64,000 bases of DNA from G965222335 sp965222335 (GCA_965222335.1 OZ244944.1:310001-374000), one strand, 5' to 3'; positions 17,097-23,546 are shown, numbered from the stretch's first letter. Translations and numbers: made by a program. Notes: generated by a model from the sequence alone, not told the origin.

Positions 17097-18848
17097 CTAG
17101 GAGATATTCTCGGAACCGATGCAGAACGCGACAGGGTGCCGCACGGCAATGTCCATCTGGGCAATAACGCGAACGGTCACAGAGCCCTTCAGGAAGTTGC
17201 TGCCGTAGGGGTCAGCGTCCAACTCGATGCCACCCCACATTCCCACAATCATCTGGCTCCAATCGCCCAGAATCATGTAGCTGGCGGGGACGTTCTTCGT
17301 CGCGAGACAGCGATAGTCGTTCACGCGGCCGGCTTCGAGGATGAAGTTGCCCTCAACGCCCGATGCCTGGCGCGGCGTAGTTTTCATTGCCGCGTGGATC
17401 GTTGGCGTGGTCAGGTAGACCATGCCGGTCCCTATCCCGTTGTCGTCGGCGATGAGCTCTTCCATCTCGACCACCTCGGCAAAGGTCGGCGTCGACCCGG
17501 CAAAATCCAGCACGTTGACACCGGTCTGGTTGATCACGCCCAGCGGTTTATTGCTGGAGCCGGGACCCGCGATTGCGTTGGCGTCGATTTCTACTCCGAT
17601 CATGTTGGCGAGGTCGCCACGGATGATCGTTTCAATACCAGGCGCGGACTGGACCAGCATCTTGCGCGAGAAGGTCGTAGCGCCCCCCACAAACTTCGGT
17701 GAAAGCGTTACCTGGTCGAATGTGGGATCACTCTCGGTGATTGAATCGGCATTGTCGCCCGCGATCCAGTAAGCCGTGGTGGTCCCTGTCTGGCGCGGGA
17801 TATCAACATCGCCAACCAGCCCGGTCAGCATCGTCGGACCCAGGCCCATGACCAGCGACTTGTTGCGCAGCACGTCGATAAAGCTGCCCGCCAAGTGATC
17901 GACGGCAATGGTTGAGCTGTTCGTGCCGCTGGCTGTCACCGCACGGGTTTCCTGCAGCACCTGCCACGGCACGATGATGCTGGATGAGGTCTCCTGCCGC
18001 TGCTCTCGTTTGATGTCCTCGCTGATCTCCAGTTCCAGAGAATTGCGGGGTGCCTTCGCAGGGTCGGCCAGACTGCGAATCACGTTGGTGATGGAGTATT
18101 CGTTCATCGCACGACCATAACGGGAATCGTCCGCAGGGACACCAGCATAATTCGCGCTGGATTCGGCCTTGCGGCGCGCCTGGGCGTTTTCGCGATCTAC
18201 CTCGCGCAATGCTTTGCCGTGGAAATCCGCCACGCTCCAGCCTTCGGTGATTGCCTGCAGGCCCAGGGTGCTCTTGTCCAGTTTTTCGGCCATTGCCCGG
18301 ATATCCGCTACGCGCTTTCGCTCGGCTTCGTCTTTCTGGATCGGCTCCCGGCGCTGTTCGCCAGTTCTAGTTTCTTCAGTTTCCATAGTGTTACGTCCTC
18401 GATAAATTCCGGAATTGACATCCGCCGGCGCGGCCACGAGTGACAGCTCGAGCGGTGCCCAGGCGAACCGGTAGACCGGTAGGCCCTTCATTTCGCCTGC
18501 TTCAATTGGGTCGGATGTTTGATAGCCAACGCTGACATTCCGCACGATCTCGCCGCGGATATCCTCGGCCAGTTCCGCGGCCCTGGCAGAACTCCCCAGA
18601 CGAATTACGCCGCGCAGCTTGTCGCCATCAACGCGCGTTTCCTGGAACACGCCGATATTGACCTTGCTTTGGTCGTGGGATTCGATCAGGGGAAGGGGGG
18701 CGCGAGAAAGATCAACGCGCGACATATCCAGCACTTCGTAGAAGTCACCACGCAGCACAGGGGTTTCGGTCGCCGCTACAGCAGGGAATAGGTTTCCGCT
18801 GTTCGCTTTGCGATCCAGGGTGAAAGTTCGGGAGCGTTGGTTATCCAT
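17097..18848 (-). CDS. HK97-type prohead protease / major capsid protein fusion
   Basis: One 583-residue polypeptide. Residues 1 to about 170 look like a U35 prohead protease: His in PLIESHDQSKV and Ser in VRNVSVGYQTSDP are the expected catalytic pair, followed by LELSLVAAPADVNSG. A charged helical linker (about 170-250, TGEQRREPIQKDEAERKRVADI) resembles the scaffold or delta domain. The rest is an HK97-fold capsid, with SSSIIVPWQVLQETRAV, NKSLVMGLG, FVGGATTFSRKMLVQSAPGIE and a C-terminal DWSQMIVGMWGGIEL...MDIAVRHPVAFCIGSENIS block. Such fusions occur in known phages. ATG at 18848 follows TGGAG. The 233-base leader back to the terS stop contains a LexA-type box at 19064-19079. Confidence 0.93.
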   Translation of the reverse strand: MDNQRSRTFTLDRKANSGNLFPAVAATETPVLRGDFYEVLDMSRVDLSRAPLPLIESHDQSKVNIGVFQETRVDGDKLRGVIRLGSSARAAELAEDIRGEIVRNVSVGYQTSDPIEAGEMKGLPVYRFAWAPLELSLVAAPADVNSGIYRGRNTMETEETRTGEQRREPIQKDEAERKRVADIRAMAEKLDKSTLGLQAITEGWSVADFHGKALREVDRENAQARRKAESSANYAGVPADDSRYGRAMNEYSITNVIRSLADPAKAPRNSLELEISEDIKREQRQETSSSIIVPWQVLQETRAVTASGTNSSTIAVDHLAGSFIDVLRNKSLVMGLGPTMLTGLVGDVDIPRQTGTTTAYWIAGDNADSITESDPTFDQVTLSPKFVGGATTFSRKMLVQSAPGIETIIRGDLANMIGVEIDANAIAGPGSSNKPLGVINQTGVNVLDFAGSTPTFAEVVEMEELIADDNGIGTGMVYLTTPTIHAAMKTTPRQASGVEGNFILEAGRVNDYRCLATKNVPASYMILGDWSQMIVGMWGGIELDADPYGSNFLKGSVTVRVIAQMDIAVRHPVAFCIGSENIS

Positions 18849-19063
18849 GTGCGACTCCAGCAGACACAAATTTACCTGGCGACTGCTCGCCAGAATTGGT
18901 CCTACTGAGCCTCACGGACTCTCGGCACACGGGCCGCCGACGTTTACGCCGGGTTTGAGGGATCACCGCACCACTTCCGCGTGGTCAGCGACAGGGCAGC
19001 TACCTGCCAAAATGCAACGCAACACCGTCGCATGAGTGCGCGATTTCGTATCACGCACCAATA

Positions 19064-19079
19064 CTGTATAAAAAAACAG
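19064..19079. promoter_or_regulatory. LexA-type SOS box upstream of the capsid gene
   Basis: CTGTATAAAAAAACAG is a CTG-N10-CAG palindrome and differs by one base from the box at this chromosome's own lexA promoter (CTGTATAAATAAACAG, 58898-58913). It lies in the gap between the terS stop (19082) and the capsid start (18848), which suggests a damage-inducible promoter for the leftward capsid transcript. The function is inferred. Confidence 0.65.
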
Positions 19080-19081
19080 CA

Positions 19082-19567
19082 TCACGCGCAAGGCTCGTTA
19101 TCGGTCGAGTAAACGTCATCTGCTGACAGCTCCTCGAGCGCCTCGCGAATCTGCCGGTCGATGATATCCTTCGCCTTCTCAAGTGATACGCCGACTAGCT
19201 GAGGTGCTACCTTGGGCGGCATTGATAGCAGCTTTGCCCGCACGTTGGCATAATCGTCGCCGATCACCCGGGCCACATCCTCCACGGGTATCAGCTCACC
19301 TTTCAGCCGATCCTCATCCAGGGCCGCTATGTTCGCCTGGTGATGCGTCAGGCGCGCACGCTCCTGCTGCGCGTCCAGGGCGTCCTGGTTGGCCTTCACC
19401 TGCCCGGTGGCCATTCCGCGTAAATATTGGATGTAAGCCACCCGGCAGTGGTCAATGTTGAGTCCGCCGGCCCCCCGCCCTGGTGGGATAATCCCCCGCT
19501 TGATCAACGTCCGCACCTGGCGGTCGGTCAGGTCTATGTGTTCAGCGACTTCTTTCTGTGTGGCCAT
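19082..19567 (-). CDS. Terminase small subunit, Nu1-like
   Basis: A 161-residue protein. The N-terminal winged HTH TQKEVAEHIDLTDRQVRTLIKRGIIPPGRG, with GGLNIDHCRVAYIQYLRG after it, is the pattern of lambda Nu1-type small terminases, which recognise the packaging site on DNA. The middle (ARLTHHQANIAALDEDRLKGELIPVEDVARV) matches the usual oligomerisation helices. CAGGAGGG lies before the ATG at 19567; a longer frame from 19615 is less likely. No large terminase (ATPase/nuclease) exists in the element, so packaging would need a helper phage's TerL. It lies upstream of the capsid gene on the same strand. Confidence 0.87.
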   Translation of the reverse strand: MATQKEVAEHIDLTDRQVRTLIKRGIIPPGRGAGGLNIDHCRVAYIQYLRGMATGQVKANQDALDAQQERARLTHHQANIAALDEDRLKGELIPVEDVARVIGDDYANVRAKLLSMPPKVAPQLVGVSLEKAKDIIDRQIREALEELSADDVYSTDNEPCA

Positions 19568-19661
19568 TGTGGGCCCTCCTGGGCGTGTGGAAGCGGAAGT
19601 CACATTGCGGCCCAAGTTTCTAGCGAAACCACGCGCTCCGCGACCCCCGCAGTGTTATGGG

Positions 19662-19913
19662 TCAGGAAGGACCCGAAGTTTTCACGGCTGCAACCCGTAA
19701 AACGCTGTTCATCATGCTTCGCTTGAATTGCTGCTCATTCGCAAACGGCCCGGTGGTCGTCCAGGTTCCTTGCTCAACCATGTAAATGCCGCCCCAGCGG
19801 GTATGTTTACACCACACGATTCCAACGTCTTCGGATTGGTGGCGGGCATTCTCTACGCATGCTTTGCATGGTGCCTGGGGCAGCGGGACGAATACTTGTA
19901 AGTTGTCAGCCAT
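19662..19913 (-). CDS. Small hypothetical protein with paired cysteines (83 aa)
   Basis: An 83-residue protein, MADNLQVFVPLPQAPCKACVENARHQ..., with a CxxC at residues 16-19 and another Cys near residue 35 (VWCKHTRWGG). A metal-binding fold is possible. AGAGGAG before the ATG makes it a credible gene. It lies 94 bases upstream of the terS start and just after the iteron region, reading the same way. No family is recognised. Confidence 0.6.
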   Translation of the reverse strand: MADNLQVFVPLPQAPCKACVENARHQSEDVGIVWCKHTRWGGIYMVEQGTWTTTGPFANEQQFKRSMMNSVLRVAAVKTSGPS

Positions 19914-19987
19914 GGAAATCTCCTCTGGTTGCTTCCGGTTAAAGACTGCTCATTTAAAGAAAACCTATGGTATTTAATAAGGTGCAC

Positions 19988-20110
19988 AGAAACTGGGCAT
20001 AGTGAATCGCCCCATCGGTATAGAAACTGGGCCGATAGCGAAACACCATGCACAGAAACTGGGCCGACTTGGGTCCAGAAACTGGGCCGAGCCGTGTATA
20101 GAAACTGGGC
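19988..20110. repeat. Five iteron-like direct repeats, candidate replication origin
   Basis: AGAAACTGGGC occurs five times at 19988, 20022, 20054, 20077 and 20100 in one orientation. The intervals of 34, 32, 23 and 23 bases are near two or three helical turns. The block lies directly downstream of the Rep-like HTH gene at 20122-20535. Such arrays bind initiators in iteron plasmids and in phage and satellite origins. Confidence 0.75.
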
Positions 20111-20121
20111 AGGGTTTTTCG

Positions 20122-20535
20122 TTATCCACTTCGGGCCCTCCTCTTCGACTCGGGTATTTCATTCAGGTCATACTTGCTTGATTCATTGATCGGCCGCCAC
20201 CTGATTGCGTACAAGGCGCATACGCCCCCTGGATTCAGAAACCTGCCCTCACGGGTGCATATGATCAGATCGGCGTCCAGGAGTGCGTCACGGGCCTTTT
20301 CGATTGTGGTGCGAGACTTCCACCCCCGATTTTTAAGCACATGCCAAGCCAAGGTAAGATCGCCATTGTTTGCCCCCCGGTACTGATACGAGAGCTCTAG
20401 CAGCAGGCGGACAGCAGAGGCGCTCAGCTTTATAAAATCGTCGGTCTCCATCAGCCACCTCGGTATGCCAGCAAAGCTGTTCACCTTCGCTTTGCGGCCA
20501 GTTGGGGTCATTCCCTTGCTGTTGGCCAGCGCCAT
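20122..20535 (-). CDS. Replication-initiator-like helix-turn-helix protein
   Basis: About 137 residues with a winged-helix core: FAGIPRWLMETDDFIKLSASAVRLLLELSYQYRGANNGDLTLAW, then the recognition-helix region RGWKSRTTIEKARDALLDADLIICTREG. This resembles HTH proteins of prophages and genomic islands that initiate replication or regulate it. It is basic at both ends. The ATG at 20535 overlaps the previous stop (TGATG), preceded by GAGG; a GTG 24 bases upstream is an alternative. Its stop lies 12 bases from the iteron array, the main reason for a replication role. No primase or helicase is present, so host or helper enzymes would have to elongate. Confidence 0.6.
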   Translation of the reverse strand: MALANSKGMTPTGRKAKVNSFAGIPRWLMETDDFIKLSASAVRLLLELSYQYRGANNGDLTLAWHVLKNRGWKSRTTIEKARDALLDADLIICTREGRFLNPGGVCALYAIRWRPINESSKYDLNEIPESKRRARSG

Positions 20536-20831
20536 CAGCGAAGCCTCGTAAGGCGCCACTCATGAGTTTGTGATTGCTCGCCAAAGCGATTGAGGATCAG
20601 CGGCTTGGGCAGGCTGGCGACGATCGTGAGCCCCCTTCTCTCCAATGCCGGACGAATGTAATTCGCCGCTGCGGAGATGTTTCCGATCGAGCAGTCACGC
20701 GCAATTTGCGTAGTGGTTGCCACGTCATGACACAACAGGTATTCAACGAGACGGCGCGCCTGTTTTGACCCGGTTTCGCGTATGGCTTCGGCGGCGAGTA
20801 TCGACACGGTCTGGCGCTCGAATAAGCTCAT
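20535..20831 (-). CDS. Small winged-helix-like protein of the island (98 aa)
   Basis: A 98-residue protein starting MSLFERQTVSILAAEAIRETGSKQARRLVEYLLCHDVATTTQIARDCSIGNISAAANYIRPALERRGLTIV. The segment TTTQIARDCSIGNISAAANYIRPALERRG reads as a helix-turn-helix with a winged-helix layout, so DNA binding is likely. The ATG at 20831 is preceded by the element's GGGGGTG ribosome-site variant with a four-base spacer; a longer frame to 20936 lacks one. It is coupled to the Rep-like gene by a TGATG overlap. It could be a replication or transcription regulator. Confidence 0.65.
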   Translation of the reverse strand: MSLFERQTVSILAAEAIRETGSKQARRLVEYLLCHDVATTTQIARDCSIGNISAAANYIRPALERRGLTIVASLPKPLILNRFGEQSQTHEWRLTRLR

Positions 20832-20841
20832 ATGCCACCCC

Positions 20842-21066
20842 CTAGACCAGAGACTCTTCGGTTTCCAGGTAATCAACCAGAGACGGTATATGGATGTACC
20901 ATCGGTTGAATCGCTTTCTGAAAACTCGCTGCACAATATCTGGCTGGCAGGCCAGGCGATCGATGATGTTTCGACTTTTTCTGGTGGATAGAATTTCTGG
21001 GTGGTCGCGACCGAAGTCGGTGATCAGTGCCACCCCCTCGGGATATTGCTTCAGTAGCTGGTGCAT
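20842..21066 (-). CDS. Small hypothetical protein of the island (74 aa)
   Basis: A 74-residue basic protein (MHQLLKQYPEGVALITDFGRDHPEILSTRKSRNIIDRLACQPDIVQRVFRKRF...). It has the size and charge of excisionase or AlpA-type regulators, but I cannot see a clear MerR-like HTH, so that is only a possibility. GGAAG precedes the ATG. It ends ten bases before the start of the winged-helix gene and is codirectional with the integrase. Confidence 0.55.
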   Translation of the reverse strand: MHQLLKQYPEGVALITDFGRDHPEILSTRKSRNIIDRLACQPDIVQRVFRKRFNRWYIHIPSLVDYLETEESLV

Positions 21067-21167
21067 GTGGCTTCCTCACAGCTGTCAATCAGCGTTAGGA
21101 AGTGATGCTATGGGGTAGCTGCCGTTTACTCACGACAGCCTTTTTTCCGTTCCTGAAATTTTCTGTA

Positions 21168-21752
21168 TCAGGCGGGGGGCGTGCTGTCCTTGATCAGCCT
21201 GTGCAGATTTTCGTGGGGTATTCCCAATGGTGAAACTATTTCGATAAGGATGGCAGCGAAGCGTTCATTGCCTGCATTGGCAATCTCTCCGAATCGGTGC
21301 TGGTAAGAATCGCAAACAGAATACACAAAGTTTTTCCTCGGGGAATTCTTGTGCCACCCCCGCCGCTTCGTGTCCGCATCGTCTTTCACTTCGCCCATCC
21401 ATGTGAGGGCAGAACGCGATAAGCCAACCAGTTTCCCGGCCATTGAAGCAACTTCGCCGGGGCTGAATCTGTGTGGCGGATCTGGGGCATCTAGTTCGCG
21501 AAGCGCCGCCCCCTGCTCTAGCGCGGAAAGCGTGGGACGTTTAGCCCGCATTAGCAGTCGGCCAAGCTCTTCAGCTACAACGCGAATTTCATCTACCTCG
21601 AGATACGTGTCTTTGGGGTCCGGGTAAACCGCTGTGGCCTCACGTAGCGCCCGGTAGGTCGCCAGGTGGGCTTCCACGTCCTTTATAAACTCGCGGGCAG
21701 CTGGCGACTGCCCGTGAGCCTCTGTAACGTAAAGCTTCCAGCTATTGTCCAC
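21168..21752 (-). CDS. Hypothetical protein coupled to the integrase gene
   Basis: About 194 residues, largely helical and mixed charge, with no recognised domain. Notable stretches are AAREFIKDVEAHLATYRALREA and KLVGLSRSALTWMGEVKDDADTKRRGWHKNSPRKNFVYSVCDSY. It overlaps the integrase 3' end by 11 bases. I choose the GTG at 21752 because GGAGGGGGTG lies six bases before it; other starts at 21761 and 21785 are possible. Position between integrase and the replication genes suggests an island-specific function, unknown. Confidence 0.65.
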   Translation of the reverse strand: MDNSWKLYVTEAHGQSPAAREFIKDVEAHLATYRALREATAVYPDPKDTYLEVDEIRVVAEELGRLLMRAKRPTLSALEQGAALRELDAPDPPHRFSPGEVASMAGKLVGLSRSALTWMGEVKDDADTKRRGWHKNSPRKNFVYSVCDSYQHRFGEIANAGNERFAAILIEIVSPLGIPHENLHRLIKDSTPPA

Positions 21753-22803
21753 TCTCGCCACCCCCTCCAGGCTCTTGCTGTGCAACGAAACTCGCGCTCA
21801 CCTGCTGCGCGACGTCCTGCGTCAAGTGACTGTAGCGCTTGAGCATGTGGCTGGACTTGTGTCCAGTCACCAGCTGGACCATCACCGGGTTCATGCCGGC
21901 CTTCAGGGCGGCCGTGGTGAAAGCGTGGCGCAGATCGTGGAATCGGAAATCATCCACCCCCGCGGCGCGCTTCGCCTCTGCCCAATGGGCTCGATAGTTA
22001 TATGGAGCTGCCCCGGTATTGGTGTTGAAGAATACGAACCCACCCCCACGAAGGGCAAAATCTTGGCGCCGAGCCTTCAGCAGCGCCAGGGCCTCACCCC
22101 CAACCACGACTGAACGCTTGTCGCCATTCTTGCTCTTCAGTATCTGAATGTGGCCAGTATCAAGGTCGATATCGCGCCAGGTGAGCCGCTGGACCTCGCT
22201 GGCTCGCATGCCGGTGTATAGAGCCACCATCACGAAGGGATACAGGCTCGGCTCGCTGTGGTCCTTTAGCGCCTGCAGGAGAGCCAAGCGCTCAGCATCC
22301 GAAAGCAGTCGATTTCGCTCGTTGTTCTCGGACAGCGAGCGAATATGGCAGGGATTGTCGCGGCACCAGTCCCACTCCTCGATAGCGATCCTGAAGACCT
22401 TGCTCAGCAGCGCCACCCGACGGTTGATTGTCGATGGAGCCAAAGGCTTGCCTTTGCCTGGGCCTTTTTCAACCACCTTCCCCTGCAGCGCCTTCCGAGC
22501 CTCGATCACGTGCGCCTTGCGGATCCGGGACAGCTTCTGCTGCCCCAGTTCCTTTTTCCAGAATCCAAGCACGGTCTGGTGGTACTGCTTCGGACTGTGC
22601 TCCTCTATGTAGCGTTCGATCGCATCCGCCACGGTCTTGTTGCTGAGGTTATGGAGATTGCCTTCCTCCAAATCAATTTCAGTCTGGCGCGCCCACCTCT
22701 CGGCAGCGCGCCTAGACTGAAAAACCTTTGTCAGCGGCTTGTGGCCTTGCCGGCGCACCCAGGCGCGCCACTTATCCTTTCCATGCTTAGTTACGCTCGC
22801 CAT
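21742..22803 (-). CDS. int: Tyrosine-type site-specific integrase
   Basis: A 353-residue phage integrase. The N-terminus MASVTKHGKDKWRAWVRRQG...KVFQSRRAAERWARQTEIDLEEG is the DNA arm-binding domain. A SAM-like core-binding domain follows (about 60-150). The catalytic domain shows ALYTGMRASEVQRLTW (first Arg), the basic strand LKSKNGDKRSVVV (Lys), HDLRHAFTT (HxxR), GHKSSHMLKRYSHL (His and the Tyr nucleophile). All catalytic residues are intact. The ATG at 22803 follows AAAAGGGGGTG; an upstream extension is not needed. It lies close to the tRNA-Cys attachment repeat and faces away from it. The gene should integrate and excise the island. Confidence 0.95.
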   Translation of the reverse strand: MASVTKHGKDKWRAWVRRQGHKPLTKVFQSRRAAERWARQTEIDLEEGNLHNLSNKTVADAIERYIEEHSPKQYHQTVLGFWKKELGQQKLSRIRKAHVIEARKALQGKVVEKGPGKGKPLAPSTINRRVALLSKVFRIAIEEWDWCRDNPCHIRSLSENNERNRLLSDAERLALLQALKDHSEPSLYPFVMVALYTGMRASEVQRLTWRDIDLDTGHIQILKSKNGDKRSVVVGGEALALLKARRQDFALRGGGFVFFNTNTGAAPYNYRAHWAEAKRAAGVDDFRFHDLRHAFTTAALKAGMNPVMVQLVTGHKSSHMLKRYSHLTQDVAQQVSASFVAQQEPGGGGESGQ

Positions 22804-22951
22804 GGGCACCCCCTTTTCGTGCTCTTGCCTTCTCGAGCCACTTCCTATTACACAGCTCTGCGGCAAGAGTAAGCCGGTGCTTCTCAGGCAGAGAATCAAA
22901 AAGGATTTGAAGACATTCGACCATTTCTCTAGAGGGTTTTTTCTTACTCAT
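22787..22951 (-). CDS. Micro-ORF of 54 residues upstream of integrase
   Basis: A 54-residue basic protein, MSKKKPSREMVECLQILFDSLPEK..., ending inside the integrase start region (17-base overlap). Its ATG overlaps the stop of the 67-residue gene (ATGA) and is preceded by GGGGGTG with a four-base spacer. These features make it a credible coupled gene in spite of its size. No family is recognised; a short HTH-less regulator or an integrase accessory is conceivable. Confidence 0.6.
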   Translation of the reverse strand: MSKKKPSREMVECLQILFDSLPEKHRLTLAAELCNRKWLEKARARKGGAHGERN

Positions 22952-23151
22952 GAGTCACCCCCATCCAACAAGTCGAGACGCTCTATGACAGAATCCAGCT
23001 CATGCAAAATCTGTCCCTGAAGATAGTCGGCGCCTTGGTCGGCGCCAATGAAGGGACTACCCCAGTCTACGGAGCACATTAGTGCAAGCAGTGATTTTAT
23101 CTTTATGACTTCGTCTAAGCAGGTCGGTGTGAGCTCGTCCTTGTCAGTCAT
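22948..23151 (-). CDS. Micro-ORF of 67 residues
   Basis: A 67-residue acidic protein, MTDKDELTPTCLDEVIKIKSLLALMCSVDWG..., followed by GQILHELDSVIERLDLLDGGDS. It looks helical with no membrane segment. Its start overlaps the preceding stop and its stop overlaps the next start, both as ATGA; GGGGGTG lies four bases before the ATG. Acidic charge beside basic partners recalls small antagonists or anti-regulators, which is speculation. Confidence 0.62.
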   Translation of the reverse strand: MTDKDELTPTCLDEVIKIKSLLALMCSVDWGSPFIGADQGADYLQGQILHELDSVIERLDLLDGGDS

Positions 23152-23306
23152 GATGCACCCCCGGAAGATTCGGTCCCACTAAATGCCAAGTTCACTTGCT
23201 CAGCCTTTATCAGCTGAAGAAGCAGTTTTTTCTCGTGGTCCGTGGCTGTTGCGAGTATCGCCTTCAGTTCGCGGTCTTCCTTGGTGGTAGAATCCGATGT
23301 AGCCAT
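23148..23306 (-). CDS. Micro-ORF of 52 residues, first gene of the integrase transcript
   Basis: A 52-residue protein, MATSDSTTKEDRELKAILATATDHEKKLLLQLIKAEQ..., mostly one amphipathic helix. It is the most upstream gene of the leftward island operon, with GGGGGTG four bases before the ATG, and its stop overlaps the next start (ATGA). A 33-base hairpin (23337-23369) lies just upstream. No family is recognised. Confidence 0.58.
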   Translation of the reverse strand: MATSDSTTKEDRELKAILATATDHEKKLLLQLIKAEQVNLAFSGTESSGGAS

Positions 23307-23336
23307 ATGTCACCCCCATACAGGTGTCAGTGGTTA

Positions 23337-23369
23337 GATTGCGCGGGTGTTCCAGCACCCGCCGCAATC
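23337..23369. promoter_or_regulatory. Strong hairpin upstream of the integrase operon
   Basis: GATTGCGCGGGTG pairs with CACCCGC-C-GCAATC: 13 base pairs, one bulged C and a six-base loop. It lies 31 bases before the first island start codon on the minus strand. No T-run follows on that strand, so it is not a standard terminator. It could be an operator or a regulatory RNA element. Confidence 0.5.
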
Positions 23370-23397
23370 GCCACTCTAACCCGCCCGGGAAGAGATG

Positions 23398-23417
23398 TGC
23401 ACATCAAATGCACACGG
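23398..23417 (+). other. Candidate integrase arm-type site, right
   Basis: TGCACATCAAATGCACACGG is the partner of the site at 14153-14172 (17 of 20 bases, same orientation). It lies 55 bases inside the tRNA-proximal attachment repeat, between it and the integrase operon. Confidence 0.5.
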
Positions 23418-23472
23418 CGCGACTACTGCGAAGGACCTAAATACCTAAGTATTTGATTTCAGGGGAAAATTG

Positions 23473-23517
23473 TGGAGGCTCGGGTCGGAATCGAACCGGC
23501 GTACACGGAGTTGCAGT
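23473..23517. repeat. attR: tRNA-Cys-embedded 45-bp attachment repeat
   Basis: It forms the 3' part of the intact tRNA-Cys gene and is identical to 14013-14057. Recombination between the two would release a 9460-base circle and leave one tRNA-Cys. Confidence 0.92.
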
Positions 23518-23546
23518 CCGCTGCATAACCACTCTGCCACCGAGCC
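23473..23546 (-). tRNA. tRNA-Cys (GCA)
   Basis: A 74-base tRNA with encoded CCA. The 5' GGCTCGG pairs with CCGAGCC, the anticodon loop holds GCA, the T-arm reads GCCGGTTCGATTCCGAC, and the discriminator is U as cysteine tRNAs require. It is the integration target of the island and remains complete at the integrase-proximal end. Confidence 0.96.

Larger units (their letters stand above)
14013..23517. mobile_element. Putative capsid-encoding phage satellite integrated in tRNA-Cys
   Basis: The element is bounded by 45-bp perfect direct repeats (14013-14057 and 23473-23517) made of the 3' part of tRNA-Cys; the unit length is 9460 bases. The intact tRNA is at the right end next to the integrase, the usual geometry for tyrosine integrases. 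Contents from right to left are three coupled micro-ORFs, integrase, regulatory and HTH genes, a Rep-like protein with iterons, a terminase small subunit, a protease-capsid fusion and two small ORFs. An opposite-strand OLD nuclease follows at the left end. Portal, large terminase, tail and lysis genes are absent. Integrity of both ends argues for a compact satellite and against a decayed prophage; mobility is not shown. Confidence 0.8.

Noticed and set aside
19988..20110. The repeated AGAAACTGGGC block as a small CRISPR array
   Set aside because: Units are only 11 bp, spacers are 12-23 bp and irregular, and there are no cas genes. Iterons explain it better.
21125..21160. Rho-independent terminator on the plus strand
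   Set aside because: GCTGCCG/CGACAGC with a following T-run fits weakly (one mismatch), but no plus-strand gene precedes it, so it was not annotated.
14013..23517. A simple decayed prophage
   Set aside because: Both attachment repeats, the integrase and the retained genes look intact and tightly packed, with coupled starts. I prefer a compact satellite but cannot exclude deletion without relatives.
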